DNA of 64,000 bases from Geobacter sp. (GTDB lineage Bacteria > Desulfobacterota > Desulfuromonadia > Geobacterales > Geobacteraceae). The DNA is taken from the NCBI GenBank assembly GCA_003574885.1, contig PJFC01000001.1, positions 372,001 to 436,000 on the forward strand, read 5' to 3'. Position numbers and translations under genes: made by a program. Shown one piece after another: positions 1 through 8,019 of this stretch; within the stretch, counting starts at the first letter, position 1, and every line of letters begins with the position of its first letter. The notes beneath the pieces are model-generated. The model saw only the letters and a program-made list of their open reading frames with translations. It was not told the origin of the DNA and made no database searches.

Positions 1-964
1 TTCGGTTCCGTTCCCCATCAAGTTCCGACGACATATCATCGAGAAGCAGGATGGGGGGAGCGCCGAAAGTCCGCTGCAGGTAGTCTATTTCTGCCATCTT
101 GAGGGCCAGGATGAAGCTGCGCTGCTGTCCCTGGGAGGCATGGAGCTTCAGGAGCCGGCCATCGAGGATAAAGTCCAGGTCGTCCCGGTGGGGTCCGACC
201 GCGGTTGTCCCGTGGCGCCGCTCTTCATGGGCAAACCGTTCCAGGGCGGCCAGGATGGCGTTTCTGCCATCGGTTATCAACACCTCACGTTCAACTCCGT
301 GGGGATGGTAACCGATGCCGACCGTTTCCCCTTTTCCGGCAATGGTCCGGTAGTAATTTTGCAGAAGCGGTTCTATTGCCGCCAGGTAGGCAATCCGTTC
401 ACTGACGAGCCGTGCTCCCGCATCCGCCAGTTGCTCGCTCCATACGTCGAGTCCGGCCGTATCCCCCGTTTTCAGGAGGGCATTCCGGTTCTTAAGTAGC
501 CGGTAATAGGTATGGTAGAGCAGGATATAGGTCGGACTCCCGCTGAAGACGGCCCGATCCAAGTACCGCCGCCGCCCTTCCGGCGAACCCTTTACCATTT
601 CAAGCTCTTCCGGCGCAAACACCACGACGTTGAGACTTCCGAAGAAGTCCGTCAAGCGAGTAACCAGCTTCTGGTCTATGCGCGCTTTCTTCCCGTCCCG
701 TTCCAGCAGAAGGGCTATTTCCCGCGTTACCCCATCCCGCTCCACCCACCCCCTTATAATGCCGTGAGGGGCCTGCCAGGCTATCAGGTCCCGGTTCCGG
801 GTATGGCGGAATGACTTCATGGTACCGAGCAGATAGATCGATTCAAGCAGATTGGTTTTTCCCTGGGCGTTATTGCCATGGATAATATTGAATCGCGTTC
901 CGGGGTTGAACTCCACCTGCTGCAGATTGCGGAAAGCGCTGATGGACAGTCTGTTGAGCTTCAT
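1..964 (-). CDS. recF: DNA replication/repair protein RecF (3' end cut by window edge)
   Basis: Reading the minus strand from the ATG at 964 gives an open frame to the window edge, about 321 residues of a family usually near 360-370. RecF loads RecA at single-strand gaps with RecO and RecR. Visible are the SMC-like Walker A GNNAQGKTNL near residue 30, the signature region LHASQGQQRS and the Walker B PILLLDDMSSELD close to the edge. It lies downstream of dnaN in the common dnaA-dnaN-recF order, separated by 85 bases that contain a hairpin with a U tract, so its expression may be partly uncoupled from dnaN. The gene continues left of the window; nothing in the visible part looks damaged. Confidence 0.96.
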   Translation of the reverse strand, partial: MKLNRLSISAFRNLQQVEFNPGTRFNIIHGNNAQGKTNLLESIYLLGTMKSFRHTRNRDLIAWQAPHGIIRGWVERDGVTREIALLLERDGKKARIDQKLVTRLTDFFGSLNVVVFAPEELEMVKGSPEGRRRYLDRAVFSGSPTYILLYHTYYRLLKNRNALLKTGDTAGLDVWSEQLADAGARLVSERIAYLAAIEPLLQNYYRTIAGKGETVGIGYHPHGVEREVLITDGRNAILAALERFAHEERRHGTTAVGPHRDDLDFILDGRLLKLHASQGQQRSFILALKMAEIDYLQRTFGAPPILLLDDMSSELDGERNR

Positions 965-982
965 CGCGCTCCATCATCCGTG

Positions 983-1013
983 AAAAAGGCCGCTCCCGTC
1001 AAGAGTGGCCTTT
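983..1013 (-). terminator. hairpin with U tract between dnaN and recF
   Basis: On the minus strand AAAGGCC and GGCCTTT pair, extended by a GAG/CTC pair beyond one mismatch, and the second arm runs into a T tract. It sits 36 bases after the dnaN stop and 19 bases before the recF start. It may be a terminator or attenuator that lowers recF expression relative to dnaN. The T tract is only five bases, so efficiency is uncertain. Confidence 0.6.
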
Positions 1014-1049
1014 GTTGTGCCTGCCGCCAGGCAGCGGCAAACCGGCCGA

Positions 1050-2168
1050 TCAGAGGCGCATCGGCATGATCACCGCCAGGAACCCTTCCGTTGCACCCGG
1101 CCGGACGATGGCCGGTGACATCTCATCCCTCAGGAGCAGCTCTACCTGGGAGGTGGTCAGAACGGTCAGAACATCGATCAGGTAGCGGGCGTTAAAGCGG
1201 ATGGTGAGCTCGACGCCGCTGTAGAGTGCTTCCAGTTCTTCGTTTGCATCGCCAAGTTCGGGATTGCTGGAGGAAATTTCCACTTTTCCCTCTTTGACAT
1301 CGAACTTTATTCCTTTGAACTTCTCGCTGGAGAGGATGGCCATGCGCCGCAGTGAGTGGAGCAGATCCTCCCGGTTGAGGGTAACGAGCCTGTCGTTGCT
1401 GACCGGGATGACTTTGGTGTAGTCGGGAAATTCACCGTCCACAAGGCGCATCACAACGACCGTATTCCCTTTTTTGCAGACCGCGCTGTTGTCCATGAAA
1501 CCGAGGAGTACCTGGTCCCCTTCCTCTTCGGCCATTCGTTTCAGTTCGTATATTCCCTTTTTGGGGAATATCACGCCGCTCCCCAGTTCGCTCGATGAGG
1601 TCCCGCTCAGGTCCCTTTCGCTTACCGACAGGCGATGACCGTCGGTGGCCACCATCCGGAGAATCGTGCGTTCTCCCTCTGTGGCAGTGCGAACAAGAAT
1701 GCCGTTGAGGTTGTATTTGGTCTCGTCATGGCAGATGGCGTAGGAGGTCTGTTCGATCATCTCCCTGAGCATGGTGGTGCTTACGGTAATAAAGCTATCG
1801 TCGCTGATTTTGGGAAAATAGGGGAATTCCTCTGGTGAAAGCCCAACGATGTTGAACCGTGCCTTGCCGCTCCGAATCTCGACCCAGTCGTTCTCTTTGG
1901 TGGAAAAGGTTATTTCCTGGTCTGAAAGTTCCTTGATGATTTCGTAGATTTTCTTTGCAGAGACGGTGATCTTTCCGTCTTTGATGACCGTTGTCGGGTA
2001 GGAGCTTCTCATCCCGACTTCCAGATCGGTGGCTGTCACCTGGATCCGATCTTCGCTTGCCTCGATGAGCACGTTGGAAAGAATCGGCATGGTGTTTCTT
2101 TTTTCGACAATCCCTTGGACTTTTTGCAGGGCCTTAAGGAAGGTGTCTTTGTCGATTTTAAATTCCAT
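1050..2168 (-). CDS. dnaN: DNA polymerase III beta subunit (sliding clamp)
   Basis: 372 residues, the normal length for the ring-shaped processivity clamp that tethers DNA polymerase III and binds many repair proteins. The opening MEFKIDKDTFLKALQKVQG, the TMPILSNVLIEA segment near residue 27 and the C-terminal VIMPMRL are typical of DnaN. The ATG is preceded by GGAGGAAAC at a good distance. It follows dnaA on the same strand after 220 bases that hold DnaA-box-like sequences and AT-rich stretches, so it probably has its own promoter. No damage seen. Confidence 0.98.
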   Translation of the reverse strand: MEFKIDKDTFLKALQKVQGIVEKRNTMPILSNVLIEASEDRIQVTATDLEVGMRSSYPTTVIKDGKITVSAKKIYEIIKELSDQEITFSTKENDWVEIRSGKARFNIVGLSPEEFPYFPKISDDSFITVSTTMLREMIEQTSYAICHDETKYNLNGILVRTATEGERTILRMVATDGHRLSVSERDLSGTSSSELGSGVIFPKKGIYELKRMAEEEGDQVLLGFMDNSAVCKKGNTVVVMRLVDGEFPDYTKVIPVSNDRLVTLNREDLLHSLRRMAILSSEKFKGIKFDVKEGKVEISSSNPELGDANEELEALYSGVELTIRFNARYLIDVLTVLTTSQVELLLRDEMSPAIVRPGATEGFLAVIMPMRL

Positions 2169-2388
2169 GTTTCCTCCATGAACAGTGACTTGTATCTAAT
2201 ATAAAGAAGTTCTTTTTAGTAGTATTAAGTAGTGCCTGTTGATTTGTTGATAAGCGGCTCGAATCCCCGGTTTATCGGACCGCAGTGGTGTTGGTAACTT
2301 TACGAATGACCGGTCACGTTTCGGTGGTTATACACAGGCCGCTTTTTTCTCCACAGGAGAAGGGGAGAATTACACAGGGTATACGCCC
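2169..2388. promoter_or_regulatory. dnaA-dnaN intergenic region with two DnaA-box-like sites
   Basis: TTATACACA at 2328-2336 (plus strand) fits the relaxed DnaA box TTATNCACA. The minus strand has TTATCAACA at 2245-2253, one base from TTATCCACA. The part next to dnaN (2180-2235) is AT-rich and could hold the dnaN promoter. A short TTCTCC/GGAGAA hairpin lies at 2347-2361, but no T tract follows it on the dnaA strand. The region may be an accessory part of a split origin or an autoregulatory site. Confidence 0.5.
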
Positions 2389-3738
2389 TTAGCTTAACAG
2401 CCCCCTTCTCAGGTTTTCAATGGTGGTTTTCAGTTCCAGGTCCTGGGTCAGTTGCCGTTCGACCTTCTTCATGGAATATATAATAGTCGAATGGTCCTTG
2501 CCGCCGAATTTTTCGCCGATTTCCGGGTATGATGCCTTGGTGAGCTCCCGGCAGAGGTATATGGCTATCTGGCGCGGAACCACCAGTGTCTTGAGTCGCT
2601 TGTCCGATTTCATATCGGTGAGCTTGATTCTGAACTGGTCGGCCACGTATTTCTGGATAATCTCTACGGTAACGTCCCGTGATTTATCGACGATGATATC
2701 TTTCAGGACCTCACGTGCCATGGCGAGGTTAACCTCGTTGCCGGTCAGACTGGCGAAGGCTCCGAGGCGGATCAGCATCCCCTCCAGTTCACGAACGTTG
2801 CTCGTGGAGCTGGTACCGAGGAACATGGCCACGTCGTCGGGGAGAAGGATGGCATTGATTTCAGCCTTCTTCTTCAGGATTGCAACCTTTGTTTCTATAT
2901 CAGGCGGTTGTATGTCGGCTATGAGTCCCCATTCAAACCGGGATCGGAGCCGTTCTTCCAGCTGGGGTATGTCTTTGGGAAACTTGTCCGAGGTGACTAC
3001 GATCTGCTTGTGAGACTCGTAGAGGGAGTTGAAGGTGTGGAAAAATTCCTCCTGGGTTGCCTCTTTACCCGCCATGAACTGGATGTCGTCGATGAGGAGA
3101 ACGTCCATTTTCCGGAACTTGTTCCGGAACTCGTCCATCTTCTTGTATCTGATGCAGTTGATCATTTCGTTCATGAATTTTTCGGATGTGTAGTAACAGA
3201 CCCGTGCCTTGTTGTTCCTGGCGTGAATATGGTTGCCTATGGCACAGAGGAGATGGGTTTTTCCGAGTCCGACTCCGCCGTAGATGAAGAGCGGATTATA
3301 GTTGCTGGCCGGTTTGTTGGCGACGGCCTGGGAAGCGGCATGGGCAAACTGGTTGCTGCTTCCGCAGACGAAGGTTTCGAAGGTATATTTGGGGTTGAGG
3401 TTTGATAGCTGTTCTCCCGGCCGGCCTTTTTCACGTCCGGTCGAATTGCCGGTTTTCTCAGCCGGTTTTGCCGGGTCAGGGGATACATCCCCCTCTATTT
3501 TCTTCTCGAGTCGTAACTCTATCTGGAAGGGATTTTCGGCGAGGGCGGAGACCGCCTCCTGGATCATGGTGAGGTATTTTTCCGTCACCCATTCTTTGAT
3601 GAATTTGTTCGGCACTTCGAGGATGAGGGAAGAGGATGTGGCGCTGCTGAACCTGATGGGGCGTATCCAGGTATTGTATGTCTGGGGTGTAAGCACCTTT
3701 TCTATATTTCCCTGGGCTTCAAGCCAGACCTTTTCCAT
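2389..3738 (-). CDS. dnaA: chromosomal replication initiator protein DnaA
   Basis: 449 residues with the four DnaA domains: N-terminal domain I (residues 1-80), a low-complexity linker rich in K/P/G (80-110), the AAA+ core with Walker A GGVGLGKTHL near 154 and Walker B VLLIDDIQF near 213, and the C-terminal DNA-binding domain IV with the signature DHSTIIYSMKKVE. It opens the origin by binding DnaA boxes. The ATG has an AAAGG ribosome site 8 bases upstream. Candidate DnaA boxes lie on both sides of the gene. It is divergent from rpmH, the usual arrangement at a bacterial origin. Confidence 0.98.
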   Translation of the reverse strand: MEKVWLEAQGNIEKVLTPQTYNTWIRPIRFSSATSSSLILEVPNKFIKEWVTEKYLTMIQEAVSALAENPFQIELRLEKKIEGDVSPDPAKPAEKTGNSTGREKGRPGEQLSNLNPKYTFETFVCGSSNQFAHAASQAVANKPASNYNPLFIYGGVGLGKTHLLCAIGNHIHARNNKARVCYYTSEKFMNEMINCIRYKKMDEFRNKFRKMDVLLIDDIQFMAGKEATQEEFFHTFNSLYESHKQIVVTSDKFPKDIPQLEERLRSRFEWGLIADIQPPDIETKVAILKKKAEINAILLPDDVAMFLGTSSTSNVRELEGMLIRLGAFASLTGNEVNLAMAREVLKDIIVDKSRDVTVEIIQKYVADQFRIKLTDMKSDKRLKTLVVPRQIAIYLCRELTKASYPEIGEKFGGKDHSTIIYSMKKVERQLTQDLELKTTIENLRRGLLS

Positions 3739-3870
3739 ACAGCTGCCTTTTTGATTGAAATAACGTAGGTTTTACACAGGGATATCAACAGGTGTTGATA
3801 AAATTACTCGTGTAAAATTGGATACTTAGGTGGTTAATTGAGGTCAATTGATGGTTATTCACAATAGCGT
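3739..3870. other. probable replication origin core (DnaA-box cluster)
   Basis: The interval between divergent dnaA and rpmH holds nested inverted repeats. TATCAACA (3783-3790) pairs with TGTTGATA (3793-3800) across two bases, and TTTTACAC (3770-3777) pairs with GTGTAAAA (3810-3817) around nearly the same centre. Each arm is within one or two bases of a DnaA box. An exact relaxed box, TTATTCACA, follows at 3855-3863. The stretch 3798-3860 is AT-rich and could be the unwinding element. Gene orientation also switches here, leftward to rightward, as expected at an origin. The assignment is an inference from pattern and context. Confidence 0.65.
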
Positions 3871-3937
3871 CATGAAGACTACCAGAGGAACCTGCAATTT
3901 GCAAGGTTAAATATTCCGGCCGCAGATGAATTTGTCC

Positions 3938-3967
3938 TTGACATTTTTCCGCAGGTGTGGTTAATAA
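3938..3967 (+). promoter_or_regulatory. sigma-70 type promoter for rpmH operon
   Basis: A perfect -35 TTGACA (3938-3943) is followed after 17 bases by an AT-rich -10 region beginning TTAATA (3961-3966). The expected start is about 35 bases upstream of the rpmH ATG, which has AAGGAG at 3991-3996. Ribosomal protein L34 operons normally have strong vegetative promoters. Confidence 0.6.
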
Positions 3968-4006
3968 TTCAGTTCCCTATCAGTATAAGCAAGGAGTATT
4001 TCGACC

Positions 4007-4156
4007 ATGAAAAGAACATTCCAGCCGAGCAACACATCGCGTAAAAGAACTCACGGGTTCCTCGTGCGCATGTCAACTAAAAACGGGCGTCTTGTTATCA
4101 AGCGCCGTCGTGCCAGGGGCAGAAAACGGCTCGCCGTCTCCATCGCTGCCAAGTAA
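4007..4156 (+). CDS. rpmH: 50S ribosomal protein L34
   Basis: A 49-residue highly basic protein beginning [18 protein letters not shown] and ending [11 protein letters not shown], close to L34 from other bacteria. L34 is a late-assembling component of the large ribosomal subunit. It is the first gene of the rightward rpmH-rnpA-yidD-yidC cluster next to the origin. ATG at 4007 with an AAGGAG site. The coding sequence is too short for a general ORF cutoff but is unmistakable. Confidence 0.97.
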   Translation: MKRTFQPSNTSRKRTHGFLVRMSTKNGRLVIKRRRARGRKRLAVSIAAK

Positions 4157-4166
4157 CCCGCACCAG

Positions 4167-4511
4167 GTGATCGGGTTTCCCAAAACCGAGCGTCTCAGAA
4201 AGCGACCCGATTTCCTGGCGGTTTCCCATCAGGGGCACAAGTACCACAGTGTTAATTTTATAATTCTCGTCCTTCCTTCCGACAGGCCCGTAACCCGGAT
4301 CGGCATAACGGCGAGCCGGAAGGTCGGCAACGCGGTTGTGCGAAACCGCATCAGGCGGTTAGTGAGAGAATTTTATCGTCAGCACAAAGGGTTGTTCCAC
4401 CAGGCGGATTATTCGATCATTGCCAAAAAAGGGGCCGAGCGGCTTGATTACCAGGGGGTCTGTCACGACCTGACCCCGGTACTCCGTCGCTCACTCGGCA
4501 AAACATGTTGA
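4167..4511 (+). CDS. rnpA: ribonuclease P protein component
   Basis: The protein subunit of RNase P, which helps the catalytic RNA trim 5' leaders of tRNA precursors. The basic signature [13 protein letters not shown] and the [14 protein letters not shown] segment before it are diagnostic. I prefer the GTG at 4167 ([17 protein letters not shown]), giving about 114 residues, the usual family size and just clear of rpmH. The open frame extends upstream to an ATG at 4092 inside rpmH, which would add 25 residues unlike the family. A long rpmH/rnpA overlap is known from Thermus, so the longer form cannot be excluded. The 3' end overlaps yidD by 7 bases. Confidence 0.92.
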   Translation: MIGFPKTERLRKRPDFLAVSHQGHKYHSVNFIILVLPSDRPVTRIGITASRKVGNAVVRNRIRRLVREFYRQHKGLFHQADYSIIAKKGAERLDYQGVCHDLTPVLRRSLGKTC

Positions 4512-4717
4512 AATCATTCATCGTCCGCAGTATATCTGTCTATCAGCGTTTTGTCTCTCCTTTACTGGGGAGTACCTGCCGTTTTTACCCTTCCTGTTCC
4601 CATTACTCAATTCAAGCACTGGAGCGTTACGGCGTGGTCAAGGGGCTGTTGCTGACCCTGATACGTCTGCTGAAATGCCAGCCGTTTCATCCGGGCGGGT
4701 ACGATCCCGTAAAGTAG
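4505..4717 (+). CDS. yidD: membrane protein insertion efficiency factor YidD
   Basis: 70 residues with the YidD core: [10 protein letters not shown], then the cysteine-containing [11 protein letters not shown] and the C-terminal [13 protein letters not shown]. YidD is a small membrane-associated protein that assists insertion of inner-membrane proteins by YidC. It overlaps the end of rnpA by 7 bases and lies 16 bases before yidC, so translation is probably coupled along the cluster. Confidence 0.95.
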   Translation: MLKSFIVRSISVYQRFVSPLLGSTCRFYPSCSHYSIQALERYGVVKGLLLTLIRLLKCQPFHPGGYDPVK

Positions 4718-4733
4718 TCATTTAGGAGATACC

Positions 4734-6329
4734 ATGGAAAAGCGTGCCCTCATTGCCGTCGTGTTGTCCATTGCCGTATTGTACGGATACTCCCTCATAT
4801 TCCCGGCACCGAAACCGTCCGTGCCGGTCAAGGCTGTACAGAAGCAGGTTTCCACCATGACGATTGCTCCCGTTGCTGTGCCCTCCGTCAAGGCTCCGGA
4901 GATCCCTTCTCCTGTTACCAATCTCGCAGCCAAAGATGTTACGGTTGATACCGATACCTACACGGCTGTCTTCTCCACCGCTGGCGGCGCACTGAAGAGA
5001 ATCGTCCTGAAACAGTACAAAGAGTCGGCTGTTGCCGGCTCGAAACAGGAAACGCTGCTGACCGAGAACAACCCGGCTTATTATAACTTCGCGACTGTTG
5101 CTCCTGCGATCGGGCTTCCCGCCGCGGCTGTCTTCACGGTCGACGTTGATAACCTGAAGGTTGCGAAGGGGGAGCGAAAGGCACTTTCGTTCGTCTGGGT
5201 CTCTCCCCAGGGGAATCAGCTACGTAAGGTTTTTACTTTTGATGGTGACGGGTATGCCATCGATCTGGATCAGCAGTTGACGAGCCGGAGCGGTCTCTCC
5301 AATGCAGTCGTCCAGCTGCAATTGCAAAACAGGGCTGATACTACGGCAGGTGATAACCGTTTTGAGGTCCATGGCCCGGTGACCTTTACGGACAATGCCG
5401 TTGATGCTCCGAAGGTCAAAGACCTTCTCAAGGGTGCGAAGCAGTATTCCAAGAACATTCTATGGACCGGTTTTGGGGATAAATATTTCTTAAGTGGTGT
5501 GATTGCTAAAGAGGGGAGCATTGCGGCCGTAACCATAACCAACGCCAACGGCTACGTGGAGACCACCATTGCTTCTCCGCCTCTCAATGTGCCGTCAGGC
5601 GGGACCGCAACGATTAGCGACAAGATCTTTATTGGTCCCAAGGCTCTCGATGTTCTTAAGGCTCAGGGGAGCAGTCTTGAAGCTGCTATTGACCTCGGCT
5701 GGTTTTCCATGCTCGCCAAACCCCTTCTACATTCACTCAAGTTCTTCTATGGGTACACGCACAATTACGGTGTGGCGATCATTATTATCACCGTCATTCT
5801 TAAACTTCTCTTCTTCCCCCTTACCCACAAGAGCTACAAGTCTATGAAGGAGATGCAGAAGCTTCAGCCGAAGATGACTGAACTGCGGGAAAAGTTCAAG
5901 AACGACCGGGACGCGATGAACAAGGCGATCATGGAGCTGTACCAGACCCATAAGGTTAATCCCATGGGTGGCTGTCTTCCCATGATAGTTCAGATTCCCG
6001 TCTTCTTTGCCCTCTATAAGGCGCTCATGTTCTCTGTCGAGCTCCGTCATGCCCCGTTCATGCTCTGGATAACCGACCTTTCCGGCAAGGATCCCTATTA
6101 TGTCACTCCTATCATAATGGGCGCATCCATGTTCATCCAGCAGAAGATGACCCCTTCCAATATGGATCCGATGCAGGCAAAGATGATGCTTGCACTTCCC
6201 ATTGTCTTTACCTTTATGTTTCTCAATTTCCCCTCCGGCCTGGTTCTTTACTGGCTGGTCAACAACATCCTGACCATCGCCCAGCAGGTTTACATCAACA
6301 AGTCGCTGCATGAGGCCGAGGCTAAATAG
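4734..6329 (+). CDS. yidC: membrane protein insertase YidC (Oxa1 family)
   Basis: 531 residues, the Gram-negative form: an N-terminal membrane anchor (LIAVVLSIAVLYGYSLIF), a large periplasmic domain (about 25-320) and the five-helix Oxa1 core at the C terminus. Core landmarks include NYGVAIIIITVILKLLFFPL, a basic cytoplasmic hairpin (KEMQKLQPKMTELREKF), MGGCLPMIVQIPVFFALY and a final FPSGLVLYWLVNN. It inserts membrane proteins alone or with SecYEG. RBS TTAGGAG. Only 8 bases separate it from mnmE. Confidence 0.97.
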   Translation: MEKRALIAVVLSIAVLYGYSLIFPAPKPSVPVKAVQKQVSTMTIAPVAVPSVKAPEIPSPVTNLAAKDVTVDTDTYTAVFSTAGGALKRIVLKQYKESAVAGSKQETLLTENNPAYYNFATVAPAIGLPAAAVFTVDVDNLKVAKGERKALSFVWVSPQGNQLRKVFTFDGDGYAIDLDQQLTSRSGLSNAVVQLQLQNRADTTAGDNRFEVHGPVTFTDNAVDAPKVKDLLKGAKQYSKNILWTGFGDKYFLSGVIAKEGSIAAVTITNANGYVETTIASPPLNVPSGGTATISDKIFIGPKALDVLKAQGSSLEAAIDLGWFSMLAKPLLHSLKFFYGYTHNYGVAIIIITVILKLLFFPLTHKSYKSMKEMQKLQPKMTELREKFKNDRDAMNKAIMELYQTHKVNPMGGCLPMIVQIPVFFALYKALMFSVELRHAPFMLWITDLSGKDPYYVTPIIMGASMFIQQKMTPSNMDPMQAKMMLALPIVFTFMFLNFPSGLVLYWLVNNILTIAQQVYINKSLHEAEAK

Positions 6330-6337
6330 GGAAAGAT

Positions 6338-7708
6338 ATGTACGTCAAGGATACCATTGCGGCCATCAGCACCCCCGTTGGTGAGGGGGGCATCGGCATC
6401 ATCAGGGTGAGCGGCGATGCAGCTCCGCAGGTAGCGACACAACTCTTCCGTGGTACGACAGACGGTGGCCTGCAAAGCCACCGTTTTTATTATGGCACTC
6501 TGGTTGCGCCTGATACGGATAATGTCGTCGACGAGGTGATGCTTGTTCTCATGCGGGCACCCCGTTCCTATACCCGCGAAGACGTACTGGAAATCCACTG
6601 CCACGGTGGCTCGCTCGTGGTGCAGAAGATTCTCGAACTGGTGCTCGGACAGGGGACGCGGTTGGCAGAGCCGGGTGAATTCACCCGCCGTGCTTTCCTC
6701 AACGGCCGTATCGACCTTGTCCAGGCTGAAGCGGTCATCGAAGTGATCCGGAGCAAGACCGAAGCGGCTCTTTCTCTCGCGCAGCACCAGCGGGCCGGGC
6801 TTCTGTCCGGTAGGCTTCATCTCCTCAAGGAGCAGATCGTTCACGCTCTGGCGCTCCTCGAGGCCTACATCGACTTTCCCGAAGAGGATATCCCGCCTGA
6901 AGATTATGCCGAAATCGCCCGGCGTGTCGATACCGCTGCTGCCGGCATCGGAGAGCTCCTTGCCGGTTACCGGGAGGGGAGGGTCCTGAGGGAAGGTGTG
7001 GCAGTCCTTCTTGCGGGGAAGCCGAATGTCGGCAAGTCGAGCCTCCTTAACACCCTCCTTCGTGAAAAACGCGCCATCGTGACCGCCATTCCCGGCACTA
7101 CCCGGGACATCATCGAGGAGATCATCAATATCCGCGGACTTCCTGTCCGCCTGCTTGATACGGCGGGCGTACGGGAGTCGGTCGATCTGGTAGAGCAGGA
7201 AGGCGTACGTCTAACCCTTGAGAAGATACCGCAGGCAGATCTGGTTCTCTTTATGGTAGATGTCTCCCGCCCGTTCGATAGCGAGGACCAGCTTCTTCTG
7301 GACAATCTCGCCGGCTCCCGCTTTATACTCGTGAAGAGCAAGAGTGACCTGTCTGCCGTCATGGAACTCCCCTCCTCCCTTCAGGACTCTCCGTCGGTTG
7401 CCATTTCCACTCTGACCGGTGATGGGATAGAACAACTGCGCCAGGTCGTTCACGATACGTTCCTTCGGGATGGTGCGGTCGACAGCAGGGAGTATGTCGC
7501 CATCTCCCACGCTCGTCAACGGGACGCCCTTGTAAAGGGTCGTGATGCGCTCGACTGTTTCAGTCGGAATCTAGTCCTTGCCGTTACTGCTGAGATTCTC
7601 GCAATTGATTTGCGGGATGCCCTGCGTGCCGTTGGCGAGGTTACCGGCGAGACGACCTCCGATGATATCCTTGACCTCATCTTCCAGAGGTTCTGCATCG
7701 GGAAATAG
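6338..7708 (+). CDS. mnmE: tRNA uridine-5-carboxymethylaminomethyl modification GTPase MnmE
   Basis: 456 residues. The order is an N-terminal folate-binding domain beginning DTIAAISTPVGEGGIGIIR, a helical domain, and an inserted G domain with P-loop GKPNVGKSSLL near 227 and switch region GTTRDI. The extreme C terminus FCIGK carries the conserved catalytic cysteine motif. With MnmG it makes the cmnm5 modification at U34 of several tRNAs. It lies directly downstream of yidC; the jag/khpB gene often found between them is absent. A ParB site begins 4 bases after its stop. Confidence 0.97.
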   Translation: MYVKDTIAAISTPVGEGGIGIIRVSGDAAPQVATQLFRGTTDGGLQSHRFYYGTLVAPDTDNVVDEVMLVLMRAPRSYTREDVLEIHCHGGSLVVQKILELVLGQGTRLAEPGEFTRRAFLNGRIDLVQAEAVIEVIRSKTEAALSLAQHQRAGLLSGRLHLLKEQIVHALALLEAYIDFPEEDIPPEDYAEIARRVDTAAAGIGELLAGYREGRVLREGVAVLLAGKPNVGKSSLLNTLLREKRAIVTAIPGTTRDIIEEIINIRGLPVRLLDTAGVRESVDLVEQEGVRLTLEKIPQADLVLFMVDVSRPFDSEDQLLLDNLAGSRFILVKSKSDLSAVMELPSSLQDSPSVAISTLTGDGIEQLRQVVHDTFLRDGAVDSREYVAISHARQRDALVKGRDALDCFSRNLVLAVTAEILAIDLRDALRAVGEVTGETTSDDILDLIFQRFCIGK

Positions 7709-7712
7709 TAAA

Positions 7713-7728
7713 TGTTCCACGTGGAACG
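7713..7728. promoter_or_regulatory. parS: parS chromosome-partition site
   Basis: TGTTCCACGTGGAACG contains the fully palindromic 14-mer GTTCCACGTGGAAC (7714-7727), which matches the ParB-binding parS consensus in all but possibly the last flanking base. It lies about 4 kb from the origin, the usual place, in the mnmE-mnmG gap. ParB loaded here spreads and recruits SMC and ParA for origin segregation. No parA or parB is visible in the window. Confidence 0.88.
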
Positions 7729-8019
7729 TTTAGCCTGATCCCTTGCAGGGTGTGGTTTTGTGGCTGGGATACAGTGTCCCGTGAGGGGGTTTGTGGAACG
7801 TGGTTGGCGAAGCTTTGTTTGCGGCCCAGTGTGGGAACCAAAAAGGCAATGGAACACGGAAAAAGCGGTAATCACGGATAGGATCGGATAAACCCTGTAC
7901 TTCAGGTTTCACTCGAAATATTTTTTGCTGTTGTGTTTTTGATCCGCAGTTATCCAGTTTTTTCTGATTTTTCCGCGTCTAAACGCTTTTCAGGTTGAAT
8001 GATTGTGTGAGGTTCGCAG
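7729..8019. other. mnmE-mnmG intergenic region, no gene seen
   Basis: About 290 bases without a convincing ORF. It holds several partial copies of the ParB half-site (GTGGAAC at 7794-7800 and GGAACA-type stretches near 7853), an AT-rich block at 7915-7980 with one near DnaA box (TTATCCAGT around 7952), and a GAGG ribosome site just before the GTG of mnmG. The partial parS repeats may be chance. Confidence 0.4.

Noticed and set aside
2347-2361. Hairpin after dnaA as terminator
   Set aside because: On the dnaA strand the stem is followed by A residues, not a T tract.
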